The notes beneath the pieces were generated by a model. It did no database searches, was not told the DNA's origin, and saw only the letters and a list, made by a program, of their open reading frames with translations. From positions 1 to 64,000 of the forward strand of contig JAUZQE010000012.1 of assembly GCA_030733815.1 (NCBI GenBank): a DNA stretch of 64,000 nucleotides, read 5' to 3'. Positions within the stretch are counted from its first letter, which is position 1; the number at the start of each line of letters is the position of its first letter. The DNA comes from Yanghanlia caeni. Lineage in GTDB: Bacteria > Pseudomonadota > Gammaproteobacteria > Burkholderiales > Burkholderiaceae_B. The position numbers and the translations under genes are program-made. Of this stretch, positions 1-8,914 are shown in pieces.

Positions 1-77
1 AACGGCTTCTTTGGATAGGCCGGTGTGTATTTCAGTGTCCTGAACAACGACTCGGAATAGGGATTGTCGTCACTGAC
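1..77 (-). pseudogene. IS transposase remnant (integrase-core C-terminal part), cut by window edge
   Basis: Read leftwards from base 77, the minus strand gives VSDDNPYSESLFRTLKY followed by TPAYPKKP, a stretch typical of the DDE integrase-core C-terminal part of IS3/IS481-type transposases (the E of SESLF is the usual catalytic glutamate). The frame continues off the left edge. To the right of base 77 the frame no longer resembles a transposase (the expected SRPR-like lead-in is missing), so the copy is broken on this side. Whether the rest of the gene exists to the left cannot be seen. Confidence 0.65.
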
Positions 78-133
78 TTTAACCAAACAGCCTCCGCGAT
101 TCCCGGTTCGATTCAGTGTGATTCAGGTTTCTA

Positions 134-1069
134 TCACTCAATATTCTGCGCCTGCTCCCGCATCTGTTCGATCAGCAGCTTGAGGTCGATGGCCGCGCGG
201 GTCATGCTCAGTGCCCCGGCCTTGGAACCCAGCGTGTTGGCCTCGCGATTCATTTCCTGGAACAGGAAGTCGAGCCGCTTTCCGGCGCTACCCTTTTTGC
301 CCGGCCGGTTTTCAATTGCGGCGTCGGCTTCGCCGGCCAGGATGTGGCTGAGTTCGGCAATATGGGAACGCAGTCGCGCCAGCTCTTCTGCGACGTCGAT
401 GCGTAATGAAAAGAGCGAGGTTTCCTGCGCGATGCGGGCCGAAAGTTCTTCGCCGGTAATGAGCGCAAAGCCGTCGGGGCTTGCGGCAAGCAGGGCGTCT
501 TTCAGCCGCTGGGCAAGTTTCTGCTGATGCTCTTCCAGAATATGGGGCAGCGAACGCTCGACCTCATCAACGATCGTGTCCATGGCGCGGGCGCAGTCGT
601 GCATGATTTCGGCCAGGCGCGCCCCCTCGCGCTCGCGTGCCGCCTGCAGCTCTGCCAGCGCCTTGCCGCAGGCTTCGGTGGCCATGGCGTTCCAGGTTTC
701 GGCGTCAAGCGGTGCGCCGGAGCCACCTTGTGCCGCATTCAGCAGCTCGTTGAGACGTGGTGCCTGCACGTCGGGAATCACGGCGCGGGCAGCGGCCAGC
801 AGTTCTGCCATGCGGGTCAGGGCCGTGGGGTCGAGGGCGGCGGCATCGGGCAGGATGTTGCGCACGTAGCTGAGCCGCACGTCGACCTTGCCGCGCGTAA
901 CGGCACGGCTGATCTGTTCACGCAGCGGCGCTTCGAGCATGCGCAGTTCTTCGGGAAAGCGGAAGTTGAGGTCGAGAAATCGGCTGTTGACGCTGCGAAT
1001 TTCGATGTTCAGGGTGCCCTGATCCGTTTCGGCTTTGGCCGAGCCGAAGGCGGTCATGCTGCGTATCAT
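134..1069 (-). CDS. yicC: YicC family endoribonuclease-like protein
   Basis: A 311-residue YicC-family protein. The start is placed at the ATG giving MIRSMTAFGSA, the conserved family N-terminus; the frame stays open 37 codons further upstream but that part does not look like protein. The C-terminal region holds the conserved KRLDFLFQEMNREANTLGSK block. YicC proteins are linked to RNA turnover and stationary-phase fitness; RNase activity is known for the E. coli member, while the role here is inferred. It is divergent from rph across about 155 bp that must hold both promoters, an arrangement common in this order. Confidence 0.93.
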   Translation of the reverse strand: MIRSMTAFGSAKAETDQGTLNIEIRSVNSRFLDLNFRFPEELRMLEAPLREQISRAVTRGKVDVRLSYVRNILPDAAALDPTALTRMAELLAAARAVIPDVQAPRLNELLNAAQGGSGAPLDAETWNAMATEACGKALAELQAAREREGARLAEIMHDCARAMDTIVDEVERSLPHILEEHQQKLAQRLKDALLAASPDGFALITGEELSARIAQETSLFSLRIDVAEELARLRSHIAELSHILAGEADAAIENRPGKKGSAGKRLDFLFQEMNREANTLGSKAGALSMTRAAIDLKLLIEQMREQAQNIE

Positions 1070-1223
1070 GGTGTGGTGTCCTTGCGTGGGCGGACTGCGC
1101 CGCTGACGGTTTTTCTTCCGGCACAGCCGGGTTTTCCCATTGTAATTGCGCGGCATTGCCTCGTGCCGGTGCCGGAGCATGAGAGAATCGAAGTCTTGCC
1201 GGCCAACGTTTCAGGAGCTTTTC

Positions 1224-1985
1224 GTGTCGCATTCATCTGTTTCGCCCGAGCCCGCCGGTGGCGGGCGTCCTTCCGGCCGCCGCCCCGACGAGCTGCGCCC
1301 GGTCACGATTCAAACCGGTTTCACGCGCTATGCCGAAGGTTCGGTGCTGATTTCAATGGGTGCCACCCAGGTACTGTGCAATGCCAGCGTACTCGACAGG
1401 GTGCCGTCGTTTCTCAAGGGCAAGGGGCAGGGCTGGGTCACGGCCGAATACGGCATGCTGCCGCGCTCCACGCACACGCGCTCCGATCGCGAGGCAGCGC
1501 GTGGCAAGCAAAGCGGCCGCACACAGGAAATTCAGCGCCTCATCGGCCGCAGTCTGCGCGCCGTGTTCGACCTCGAAGCGCTGGGGGAACGTACGTTGCA
1601 TCTCGACTGCGACGTGATTCAGGCCGACGGCGGTACGCGATGCGCCAGCATCACCGGCGCCTGGGTTGCGGCGGCGCTGGCCGTGCGGCGCTTGCGTGAA
1701 GGCGGCGAACTTGAGCGCGATCCGCTGCTCGACCACGTGGCGGCGGTGTCGGTAGGCGTGGTGGGCGATCGGGCCGTGCTCGATCTCGATTACATCGAGG
1801 ATTCCGGTTGCGGGGCCGACGTAAACGTTGTGATGACGGGCGCGGGCCACTACGTCGAAGTGCAGGGCACGGCGGAAGGGCAGACCTTCGACCGGCAGGC
1901 GCTGGTGCAGTTGCTCGACCTTGCCGAGTCAGGCATTGCCCGGCTCGTGGCCGAGCAGAAGCGGGCGCTCGGTTCATTACAATAG
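1224..1985 (+). CDS. rph: Ribonuclease PH
   Basis: Phosphorolytic 3'-5' exoribonuclease that trims tRNA 3' ends. The protein carries the family blocks [27 protein letters not shown] and [12 protein letters not shown], and ends near ALGSLQ. The start is taken as GTG at 1224 (VSHSSVSPE), because CAGGAG at 1212-1217 sits at ribosome-binding distance; upstream in-frame starts would overlap the yicC promoter region. That gives 253 residues, close to the usual 240-250. It is followed after 24 bp by rdgB and then by hemW with an overlap, which suggests one operon. Confidence 0.95.
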   Translation: MSHSSVSPEPAGGGRPSGRRPDELRPVTIQTGFTRYAEGSVLISMGATQVLCNASVLDRVPSFLKGKGQGWVTAEYGMLPRSTHTRSDREAARGKQSGRTQEIQRLIGRSLRAVFDLEALGERTLHLDCDVIQADGGTRCASITGAWVAAALAVRRLREGGELERDPLLDHVAAVSVGVVGDRAVLDLDYIEDSGCGADVNVVMTGAGHYVEVQGTAEGQTFDRQALVQLLDLAESGIARLVAEQKRALGSLQ

Positions 1986-2009
1986 CCCGATCTTTACGGA
2001 GAATGTTTC

Positions 2010-2630
2010 ATGCTTGATCAAACGGCCGGGCGTGAAGTCGTGCTCGCGTCGAACAATGCGGGCAAACTGCGCGAATTTTCGGCGATTTTGTCTGGCGCCG
2101 GCATCACCATGATTGCACAGGGCGATCTCGGCGTGCCCGAGGCCGACGAACCCTATCTCACCTTCCTCGAGAATGCGCTGGCCAAGGCGCGCCATGCCAG
2201 CCAGCATTCCGGCCGGCCCGCACTGGCCGACGATTCGGGGCTGTGCGTGCCGGCGCTGGGCGGGGCGCCAGGGGTGTATTCGGCGCGCTACGCCAGCATG
2301 GGTGGCGGCGAAAAATCCGACCTCGCCAACAACATGCGCCTGGTGAGCCACCTGCAGCGGGTGGATGACCACCGTGCCTTTTACGTGGCCGTGCTCGTGT
2401 ATGTTGAACGCGCCGACGACCCGTGCCCCATCGTGGCCGAAGGGCGCTGGCACGGCGAAATCGTGCAGCAGCCCCGGGGTACGAACGGCTTCGGTTACGA
2501 CCCGCACTTCTGGCTGCCCGATCGCGGCTGCACGGTGGCGGAGCTCGATCCGGCGGAAAAAAACCGCATCAGTCACCGGGCGCGCGCACTCCAGACGCTG
2601 CTGCAGCGCCTGCGCGAGCAGGGCCAATGA
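2010..2630 (+). CDS. rdgB: XTP/dITP diphosphatase (non-canonical purine NTP pyrophosphatase)
   Basis: A 206-residue Ham1/RdgB-family enzyme that hydrolyses dITP and XTP and keeps deaminated purines out of DNA. Visible family motifs are VLASNNAGKLREF (substrate-binding lysine), FLENALAKARHAS, LADDSGLCVPALGG with its catalytic aspartates, GTNGFGYDPHFW and the C-terminal KNRISHRARA. An ACGGAG element lies just before the ATG. Its TGA overlaps the hemW ATG, so the two are translationally coupled. Confidence 0.96.
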   Translation: MLDQTAGREVVLASNNAGKLREFSAILSGAGITMIAQGDLGVPEADEPYLTFLENALAKARHASQHSGRPALADDSGLCVPALGGAPGVYSARYASMGGGEKSDLANNMRLVSHLQRVDDHRAFYVAVLVYVERADDPCPIVAEGRWHGEIVQQPRGTNGFGYDPHFWLPDRGCTVAELDPAEKNRISHRARALQTLLQRLREQGQ

Positions 2631-3820
2631 GCACCGGGCCACGCGTGCGCCCCGCGGCGGGGCATGGGCTGGGTCACCGGCCGTTGCCGCCGCTTTCGCT
2701 CTACGTGCACGTACCCTGGTGCGTGCGCAAGTGCCCGTATTGCGATTTCAATTCGCATGAAGCCGGGCCCGATCTGCCGGAAGACGACTACCTTGATGCG
2801 TTGCAGGCCGATCTTGAGCAGGCGCTGCCCCTCATTTGGGGCCGGCAGGTGATTTCGGTTTTTATTGGGGGCGGCACGCCCAGCCTGCTTTCCGACCGCG
2901 CGGTCGAGCGCATGCTCACCACCTTGCGTGCGTATCTGAATCTTTTGCCGGATGCCGAGATCACCCTCGAGGCGAACCCGGGCACCGCAGAAGCGGGCCG
3001 CTTCAAGGCCTATGCGCAAAGCGGCGTCACCCGGCTGTCGCTGGGCATTCAAAGCTTCAACGACGAGGCCCTGCGCGCATTGGGTCGCATACACGACGCA
3101 CGGCAGGCGAGGGCGGCCATCGAGATGGCGCAGAACGCCGCGCAGCAGGTGAACCTTGACCTGATGTACGCCCTGCCCGGGCAGACACTGCAGGCGTGCA
3201 AAGATGACCTCGCCACGGCCATGTCGTTCGGCACGGGGCATCTGTCGCTTTACCATCTCACCCTGGAACCGAACACCGTTTTTGCCAAGTACCCGCCCCC
3301 CTTGCCCGACGACGACCTGGCCGCGCACATGCACGAACACATTGTTGAAGCCACCGCGGCGGGCGGCTGGGAACAATACGAGGTCTCGGCCTACGCACGT
3401 CCGGGCTGCCGCAGCCTGCACAATCAGAATTACTGGACGTTCGGCGATTACCTGGGTATTGGCCCCGGTGCGCACGGCAAGCTGTCGTTCCACGATCGCA
3501 TCGTGCGTCAGGCCCGCCACCGCAGCCCGGAAAGCTGGATCACCCGCGCGCGCCGGCGCGACGGCAGTCACATCGCCGAAGAACGTATCGTCGCACCCGA
3601 AGAGCTCGCCTTCGAGTTCATGCTGAACGCCCTGCGTCTCAAGGAAGGGGTCGAGATCGGGCTGTTCCCGGCGCACACCGGGCTGCCCGTGACGGCGGTG
3701 CTGGCGACCCTGAAACGGCTGGAAGAACGCGAACTGGTTTCGCTACAGGCCGGCCGCATGCGTGCCACCGAGCGGGGGTGGCGTTACCTGAACAATGTGT
3801 TGCAGGAATTTCTGGACTGA
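2627..3820 (+). CDS. hemW: Radical SAM heme chaperone HemW (HemN-like)
   Basis: A 397-residue radical-SAM protein. The cluster motif CVRKCPYCDFN follows YVHVPW near residue 30-45, and the GGGTPSLL and LGIQSFNDEALRALGR blocks are typical of HemW. The C-terminal HemN domain is present (AFEFMLNALRLKEGVE). HemW proteins bind heme and deliver it to respiratory enzymes rather than acting as true coproporphyrinogen dehydrogenases; older annotation often says HemN. The start at 2627 gives an ATGA overlap with rdgB; a longer upstream frame is a shadow of rdgB. Confidence 0.93.
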   Translation: MSTGPRVRPAAGHGLGHRPLPPLSLYVHVPWCVRKCPYCDFNSHEAGPDLPEDDYLDALQADLEQALPLIWGRQVISVFIGGGTPSLLSDRAVERMLTTLRAYLNLLPDAEITLEANPGTAEAGRFKAYAQSGVTRLSLGIQSFNDEALRALGRIHDARQARAAIEMAQNAAQQVNLDLMYALPGQTLQACKDDLATAMSFGTGHLSLYHLTLEPNTVFAKYPPPLPDDDLAAHMHEHIVEATAAGGWEQYEVSAYARPGCRSLHNQNYWTFGDYLGIGPGAHGKLSFHDRIVRQARHRSPESWITRARRRDGSHIAEERIVAPEELAFEFMLNALRLKEGVEIGLFPAHTGLPVTAVLATLKRLEERELVSLQAGRMRATERGWRYLNNVLQEFLD

Positions 3821-3852
3821 CGGCTGCGGTCACGCCCGCGTGCACTAAAATA

Positions 3853-3889
3853 TGCACCGTCATGGTGCACGATGCACCGTCTTGGGGAA
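3853..3889 (+). promoter_or_regulatory. NtrC enhancer sites upstream of glnA
   Basis: TGCACCGTCATGGTGCA at 3853-3869 is a perfect TGCACC-N5-GGTGCA palindrome, the NtrC recognition pattern. A weaker half-conserved copy, TGCACCGTCTTGGGGAA, follows at 3873-3889, 20 bp (two helical turns) away. The pair lies about 80-95 bp upstream of the sigma-54 promoter of glnA, the usual enhancer distance. The ntrB and ntrC genes lie just downstream of glnA. Confidence 0.85.
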
Positions 3890-3948
3890 CTTCGCATGCC
3901 GCAAGCCGGGGCAGTACGCGCTTTTAACAGGATTATGCCCGCCAAAAG

Positions 3949-3967
3949 TTGGCACAACCCTTGCTTT
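3949..3967 (+). promoter_or_regulatory. Sigma-54 (-24/-12) promoter of glnA
   Basis: TTGGCACAACCCTTGCTTT fits the sigma-54 consensus TGGCAC-N5-TTGC, with exactly 10 bases between the invariant GG and GC. Transcription would start around 3975-3980, leaving a leader of about 30 bases before the glnA ATG at 4009. Confidence 0.88.
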
Positions 3968-4008
3968 GAACACTGTGTCCCTTAAGCACAACTGGTCCAG
4001 GAGCCCTT

Positions 4009-5421
4009 ATGTCCGCCCCCGAAGACGTACTCAAGATGATTGCCGACAACGAAGTGACGTTCGTCGACTTCCGTTTCACCGATACCCTTGGCAAGGAACA
4101 CCACCTCACGGTGCCGGCACACACTGTGGATGAAGAACGGCTGGAAAGCGGGGTGATGTTCGATGGTTCGTCGATTTCCGGCTGGAAGGGCATCGAGGCA
4201 TCGGACATGGTGCTCGTGCCCGAAGTGTCCACCGCCCGCATCGACCCCTTCCGCGAGGAAACCACACTCATTCTTACTTGCGACGTGGTCGAACCCTCCG
4301 ACATGAAGGGCTACGACCGCGACCCGCGTTCCATCGCCAAGCGCGCCGAGGCCTACCTCAAGTCGAGCGGGCTGGGCGATACCGCTTATTTCGGCCCCGA
4401 GCCCGAGTTTTTCGTGTTCGACGGTGTAAGCTGGAATGACGACCCTTCGGGCTGCTTCGTCAAGATTCATTCCGAAGAGGGCGTCTGGTCGCGCGGCCTC
4501 GACATGAATGGCGCGAATCTCGGCCATCGGCCGGGTGTGAAGGGCGGGTACGTGCCCGTGTCTCCCATCGACAGCTTCGCCGACATGCGTTCCGAAATGT
4601 GCCTGCTGCTGGAGCAGCAGGGCGTGCCGGTAGAGGTGCACCACCACGAAGTGGCCGGCCCCGGGCAGCTCGAGATCGGCACGCGTTTCAGCACGCTGGT
4701 GCAGCGCGCCGACTGGAACCAGATTCTGAAATACACCGTGCGCAACGTGGCGCACGTATACGGCAAAACCGCCACCTTCATGCCCAAGCCGATCGTAGGC
4801 GACAATGGTTCGGGCATGCACGTACACCAGTCGGTGTGGAAAGACGGCCAGAATCTGTTTGCCGGTAACGGCTATGCCGGGCTGTCGGAATTCGCCCTGT
4901 ATTACATCGGTGGCATCATCAAGCACGCCCGGGCGCTCAATGCCCTCACCAACCCCACCACCAATTCGTACAAGCGGCTGGTTCCGCACTTCGAAGCCCC
5001 GGTGAAGCTCGCGTATTCGGCACGCAACCGCTCGGCGTCGATCCGCATTCCGTACGTCGGCAGCCCCAAGGCTCGCCGCGTCGAAGCCCGCTTCCCCGAC
5101 CCCATGGCCAATCCGTACCTGGCATTTGCAGCGCTGCTCATGGCCGGCCTCGACGGCGTGCAGAACAAGATTCACCCCGGCGATCCGGCCGACAAGAATC
5201 TGTACGACCTGCCGCCCGAGGAAGACGCACAGATTCCGACCGTATGCGCGTCGCTGGAACAGGCCGTGGAAGCCCTCGACGCCGACCGCGAATTCCTGAC
5301 CCGCGGCGGGGTGTTCAGCAACGACATGATCGACGCCTACCTTGAGCTCAAGCGCGCCGAAATCACCCGTCTGCGCATGACCACGCACCCGGTCGAGTTC
5401 GACATGTATTACAGCCTGTGA
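4009..5421 (+). CDS. glnA: Glutamine synthetase type I
   Basis: A 470-residue ATP-dependent glutamate-ammonia ligase that forms the dodecameric GlnA. The N-terminal beta-grasp domain starts [10 protein letters not shown]; metal and ammonia-site motifs such as [28 protein letters not shown] and [10 protein letters not shown] are all there. Tyr399 in [10 protein letters not shown] is the adenylylation site, so the enzyme should be switched off by GlnE. It has its own sigma-54 promoter with NtrC sites and is followed by ntrB after a 60-bp gap that contains a stem-loop. Confidence 0.98.
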   Translation: MSAPEDVLKMIADNEVTFVDFRFTDTLGKEHHLTVPAHTVDEERLESGVMFDGSSISGWKGIEASDMVLVPEVSTARIDPFREETTLILTCDVVEPSDMKGYDRDPRSIAKRAEAYLKSSGLGDTAYFGPEPEFFVFDGVSWNDDPSGCFVKIHSEEGVWSRGLDMNGANLGHRPGVKGGYVPVSPIDSFADMRSEMCLLLEQQGVPVEVHHHEVAGPGQLEIGTRFSTLVQRADWNQILKYTVRNVAHVYGKTATFMPKPIVGDNGSGMHVHQSVWKDGQNLFAGNGYAGLSEFALYYIGGIIKHARALNALTNPTTNSYKRLVPHFEAPVKLAYSARNRSASIRIPYVGSPKARRVEARFPDPMANPYLAFAALLMAGLDGVQNKIHPGDPADKNLYDLPPEEDAQIPTVCASLEQAVEALDADREFLTRGGVFSNDMIDAYLELKRAEITRLRMTTHPVEFDMYYSL

Positions 5422-5426
5422 TCAGG

Positions 5427-5465
5427 GCGGCGGCTGCAGCCGAATACCACTACCGCAGCCGCCGC
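5427..5465 (+). promoter_or_regulatory. Stem-loop between glnA and ntrB
   Basis: GCGGCGGCTGC (5427-5437) and GCAGCCGCCGC (5455-5465) form a perfect 11-bp GC-rich stem with a 17-base loop. No T-run follows, so this is not a classic terminator. It more likely stabilises the abundant glnA message or lowers read-through into ntrBC. The function is inferred; the inverted repeat is seen directly. Confidence 0.6.
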
Positions 5466-5481
5466 ATACCGGGAATATGGC

Positions 5482-6618
5482 ATGGACGTCAGCGCCTATG
5501 ATCTGCTGTCGACGGCGGTGCTGTTGCTTGACGCCCAGGGCCGCATCGATCACGCAAATACCGCGGCCGAAGAATTATTCGGCAGCTCGCGTCGCCTGCT
5601 GAAAGGCCAGCGTGCCGCCGACCTGCTGGGTGACGACGAGACGCTGCATGCGCGCCTCATGCAGGCGGTGGCGGGAAAATTCGGCATTCTGAAGCAACCT
5701 CTGTCGGTGAGCCGGTCAGGTGCGGCGGCGCCCGTACCCGTGAACGTGGCCGTCGTGCCCCTGCGCGACGAGCGCTGGGCGGCCCTTGTGGAAGTGCGCA
5801 TCGTCGAGCAGCACATGCTCATCGAGCGGCATCAGCAGCTGGGCAAGGAACTCGCCGCGCAGCGCGAGACCCTGCGCAATCTGGCCCACGAAGTGAAGAA
5901 CCCCCTGGGCGGAATTCGGGGTGCCGCGCAGTTGCTCGATACCGAATTGGGCGAGCACGGCTTGCGTGAGTACACCCGGGTGGTGATTGCCGAAGCCGAC
6001 CGCCTGGCGCACCTGGTGGATCGCCTGATCGCGCCCCAGGGTGCCAGCCTGCGGCGCGAACGCCTCAATATTCACGAAATCTGCGAGCGCGTGCGCATGC
6101 TGGTGGCCGCCGAATTCACCAGCATCACGATCCGCTGCGACTACGATGCGTCGCTGCCAGAACTGAACGGTGATTTTTCGCGCCTTCTGCAGGCCATGCT
6201 CAATATTGCGCGCAACGCCGCGCAGGCGCTGACCGAACAAGCCGACCTGGCTGATCTTGCGCAACGGGCCGCTGCGGCCAAAGACGCCACGACGGGCTCC
6301 GTCGGCCCGGATCGGCCGGCGACTGCGCCCGCTGCGCCGCAACTGCTGCTGCGCACCCGGGTGGCCCGTCAGGTACTTCTGGCGGAAACGCAGGCGCCGC
6401 TTGCCGTGGTGGTATCGGTGATCGACAACGGACCCGGTGTTCCCCCGGAGCTGGCTGACAAGCTGTTTCATCCCCTGGTCACCGGGCGTGCGGCCGGTAC
6501 GGGGCTCGGCCTGAGCCTGGCTCAGGAATTCGTATTGCAGCACGGAGGCCTGCTGGAATGCGATTCAAAACCGGGGCACACCGAGTTCCGCATGATTCTG
6601 CCGCTGGAGGCGAAATGA
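5482..6618 (+). CDS. glnL: Nitrogen regulation sensor kinase/phosphatase NtrB
   Basis: A 378-residue cytoplasmic histidine kinase, without membrane segments, that phosphorylates NtrC under nitrogen limitation and is governed by PII. A PAS domain occupies about residues 5-100. The H-box is NLAHEVKNPLGG with His136. The ATPase domain has DNGPGVPPEL and GTGLGLSLAQ (N, G1 and G2 boxes). An alanine-rich insert of about 35 residues (around 255-290) lies before the G1 box. Its TGA overlaps the ATG of ntrC, the usual coupling of the pair. Confidence 0.95.
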   Translation: MDVSAYDLLSTAVLLLDAQGRIDHANTAAEELFGSSRRLLKGQRAADLLGDDETLHARLMQAVAGKFGILKQPLSVSRSGAAAPVPVNVAVVPLRDERWAALVEVRIVEQHMLIERHQQLGKELAAQRETLRNLAHEVKNPLGGIRGAAQLLDTELGEHGLREYTRVVIAEADRLAHLVDRLIAPQGASLRRERLNIHEICERVRMLVAAEFTSITIRCDYDASLPELNGDFSRLLQAMLNIARNAAQALTEQADLADLAQRAAAAKDATTGSVGPDRPATAPAAPQLLLRTRVARQVLLAETQAPLAVVVSVIDNGPGVPPELADKLFHPLVTGRAAGTGLGLSLAQEFVLQHGGLLECDSKPGHTEFRMILPLEAK

Positions 6619-8069
6619 AACCCGTATGGATCGTTGACGATGATCAGAGCATACGCTGGGTGCTGGAAAAGGCGCTCGAGCGTGCCGGCTTGCAGTCCCG
6701 GTGTTTTTCGGCGGCGGCCGAGGTGCTCGATGCCTTGCACGACGATCAGCCTGCCGTGCTCGTCACCGATATCCGCATGCCCGGCATCGACGGCCTCAAG
6801 CTGCTGCATCAGATCAAGGCAGAGCATCCCGATCTGCCCGTAATCGTGATGACGGCGTTCACCGATCTGAACAGCACGGTCGAAGCCTTTCAGAAGGGGG
6901 CGTTCGATTATCTGCCCAAGCCTTTCGACGTCAATGCAGCCGTCGCCCTGATTCGCCGGGCCGGCCAGCGCGAACCCGGCAGCGCCGAAACACCGGAACA
7001 GCAGGCGCAACGCGATGCACAGGAGCCGCGCGTGATGATGCAATCTTCATCCCCGGCAATGCAGGAGGTCTTCCGCGCCATCGGTCGCCTGGCGGCCTCG
7101 AACGTTACGGTGTTGATCACGGGAGAATCCGGTTCGGGCAAGGAGCTGATCGCCCGTGCACTGCACGAACATGGCAATCGCTCCGACGGCCCGTTCGTGG
7201 CAGTGAATGCCGCCGCCATTCCCAAAGACCTGCTCGAGGCCGAACTCTTTGGGCATGAGCGCGGGGCGTTCACGGGCGCCACGCAGCAGCGTCGTGGCCG
7301 CTTCGAAGAAGCACGTGGCGGCACGCTGTTTCTGGACGAGATCGGAGACATGCCGTTCGACCTGCAGACACGCCTGCTGCGCGTTTTGGCGGAAGGCAGC
7401 TTTTATCGGGTGGGGGGATCACAGGCAATACGGGCCGACGTGCGCATCGTGGCCGCCACCCACCAGCCGCTTGAACAGCGCGTGGCCGAAGGGCGCTTTC
7501 GCGAAGATCTGTTTCATCGGCTGAACGTCATTCGGCTGCGCCTGCCGCCCCTGCGCGAGCGCAAGGAAGACATTCCCGCCCTGGTGGAGCTGTTTTTGCG
7601 TAACAGTGCACGCGACCTGGGCATTGCACCCCGGCGCCTTACCCCGTCGGCCATGGCGGCGCTCATGGCCTTCGATTATCCCGGCAACATCCGGCAACTC
7701 GAAAACTTCTGCCAGTGGCTCACCGTAATGTCCTCGAGTCCGGTGGTGGAACTCAAGGATCTGCCTCCCGAAATCGTGAACGGCGGCGGGCACCTGGCCG
7801 CCAGCGGGGCAGAGTCTGCCGAATCGCCACCTGGCGGGGCGGCGCAGGACTGGCTGGGCGTGCTGCATGCCGATGCGCTGGCACGCCTGCAGCGCAACGA
7901 GCCGGCGATCATGGCCACATTGACGCGCGAGTTCGAGCGCGTGCTTATTTCAGCGGCACTCGAGCACTGCCGGGGCAGGCGCGTCGAAGCGGCGCACCGC
8001 CTCGGTATCGGGCGCAACACGCTCACGCGCAAATGTGCCGAACTGGGTATTGGCGGCAGCGACGACTGA
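6615..8069 (+). CDS. glnG: Nitrogen regulation response regulator NtrC
   Basis: A 484-residue sigma-54 activator. The receiver domain starts MKPVWIVDDDQS and has its phospho-acceptor Asp52 in VTDIRMPGIDG. The AAA+ domain has Walker A GESGSGKE, the sigma-54 contact loop GAFTGA and the Walker B region LFLDEIGDM. The C-terminal Fis-type helix-turn-helix is AAHRLGIGRNTLTRKCAEL. The start at 6615 overlaps the ntrB stop (ATGA); an upstream extension of the frame is an artefact. It is expected to act on the glnA promoter at 3949-3967 through the sites at 3853-3889. Confidence 0.96.
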   Translation: MKPVWIVDDDQSIRWVLEKALERAGLQSRCFSAAAEVLDALHDDQPAVLVTDIRMPGIDGLKLLHQIKAEHPDLPVIVMTAFTDLNSTVEAFQKGAFDYLPKPFDVNAAVALIRRAGQREPGSAETPEQQAQRDAQEPRVMMQSSSPAMQEVFRAIGRLAASNVTVLITGESGSGKELIARALHEHGNRSDGPFVAVNAAAIPKDLLEAELFGHERGAFTGATQQRRGRFEEARGGTLFLDEIGDMPFDLQTRLLRVLAEGSFYRVGGSQAIRADVRIVAATHQPLEQRVAEGRFREDLFHRLNVIRLRLPPLRERKEDIPALVELFLRNSARDLGIAPRRLTPSAMAALMAFDYPGNIRQLENFCQWLTVMSSSPVVELKDLPPEIVNGGGHLAASGAESAESPPGGAAQDWLGVLHADALARLQRNEPAIMATLTREFERVLISAALEHCRGRRVEAAHRLGIGRNTLTRKCAELGIGGSDD

Positions 8070-8121
8070 GTTCGGGTCGACGTGGGCGGCCATCCGTCGC
8101 CGGTCTATGCGTTCATTCCGT

Positions 8122-8913
8122 TCATTCGGCGGCGGCAAGGCCGCGCAGGTAGGCCTGCGCGCGCTGCGCCATCAGCACCTCGCGTTTCACGAAATCGGCC
8201 ACGAACGGTGTGGCCGGTGCATGGTGCAAGGCGTAGGGGGTATCCCACTGCAGAATCTTGCCGTCGTTCATGACACCGATGCGGTCGGCAATGGCGAAGG
8301 CCTCGGCCTGGTTGTGGGTGACCAGCAGGGCGGTGTGACCCGTTTTCTTGAGGATGTCGCGCAGCTCGAACGCCAGCCGTTCCCGCGTGTCGACGTCGAG
8401 ATTCGAGAAGGGTTCGTCAAGCAGCAGCAGCTCGGGTTCGGGGGCCAGCGCACGCGCCAGTGCCACGCGCTGTTGCTGACCGCCTGAAAGTTCATGCGGA
8501 AAACGGTGGCGGGCGTCATCGAGGCCCACGAGATCGAGCAGTTCGTCGACCCGCTGTTGGCGACGGGCCTTCTCCCAGCGGCGCAGGCCGAAGGCGATGT
8601 TGCCTTCCACGTTCAGATGCGGGAAGAGGGCGTAATCCTGGAACATCATGCCCACGTGGCGGTCTTGCGGTTCAATGAGCTGGCCGGGGCTCGAGATGAG
8701 CCGGTCTCCCAGATGAATGCTGCCGGCGCGCAAGGGCTCGAAGCCCGCCACGGCGCGCAGAATTGTGGTCTTGCCACAGCCCGATGACCCCAGCAGGCAG
8801 CCGATATGGCCGCGGTTGACGCTCAGGTTCAGGTCGTTGACCACCGGAACGACGCCTTCGGGCGTGTCGTAGGCCAGCGAAACCTGTTGCAGGCGGAGGA
8901 GTTCTTCGGTCAT
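8122..8913 (-). CDS. fbpC: Ferric iron ABC transporter, ATP-binding protein (FbpC type)
   Basis: A 263-residue ABC ATPase with Walker A GSSGCGKTT, signature LSGGQQQRVALARALA and Walker B LLLLDEPFSNLD. It energises import of iron across the inner membrane. The start MTEELLRLQQ at 8913 lies one base after the permease stop, so the genes are coupled. It is the last gene of a minus-strand operon binding protein-permease-ATPase and converges on ntrC. A spermidine or thiamine transporter would have a similar ATPase; the iron assignment rests on the binding protein and the Fur box upstream. Confidence 0.85.
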   Translation of the reverse strand: MTEELLRLQQVSLAYDTPEGVVPVVNDLNLSVNRGHIGCLLGSSGCGKTTILRAVAGFEPLRAGSIHLGDRLISSPGQLIEPQDRHVGMMFQDYALFPHLNVEGNIAFGLRRWEKARRQQRVDELLDLVGLDDARHRFPHELSGGQQQRVALARALAPEPELLLLDEPFSNLDVDTRERLAFELRDILKKTGHTALLVTHNQAEAFAIADRIGVMNDGKILQWDTPYALHHAPATPFVADFVKREVLMAQRAQAYLRGLAAAE

Positions 8914-8914
8914 G

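Noticed and set aside
100..120. CGGTTCGATTC resembling a tRNA T-loop
   Set aside because: No matching T-stem, acceptor stem or anticodon arm could be found around it.
1146..1223. Longer N-terminus for ribonuclease PH
   Set aside because: The extra 26 residues are not protein-like and lie in the divergent promoter region; GTG 1224 has the ribosome-binding site.
527..1699. Long plus-strand open frame (390 codons) across yicC and rph
   Set aside because: It is the complement of yicC plus an off-frame part of rph; high GC content keeps such shadow frames open.
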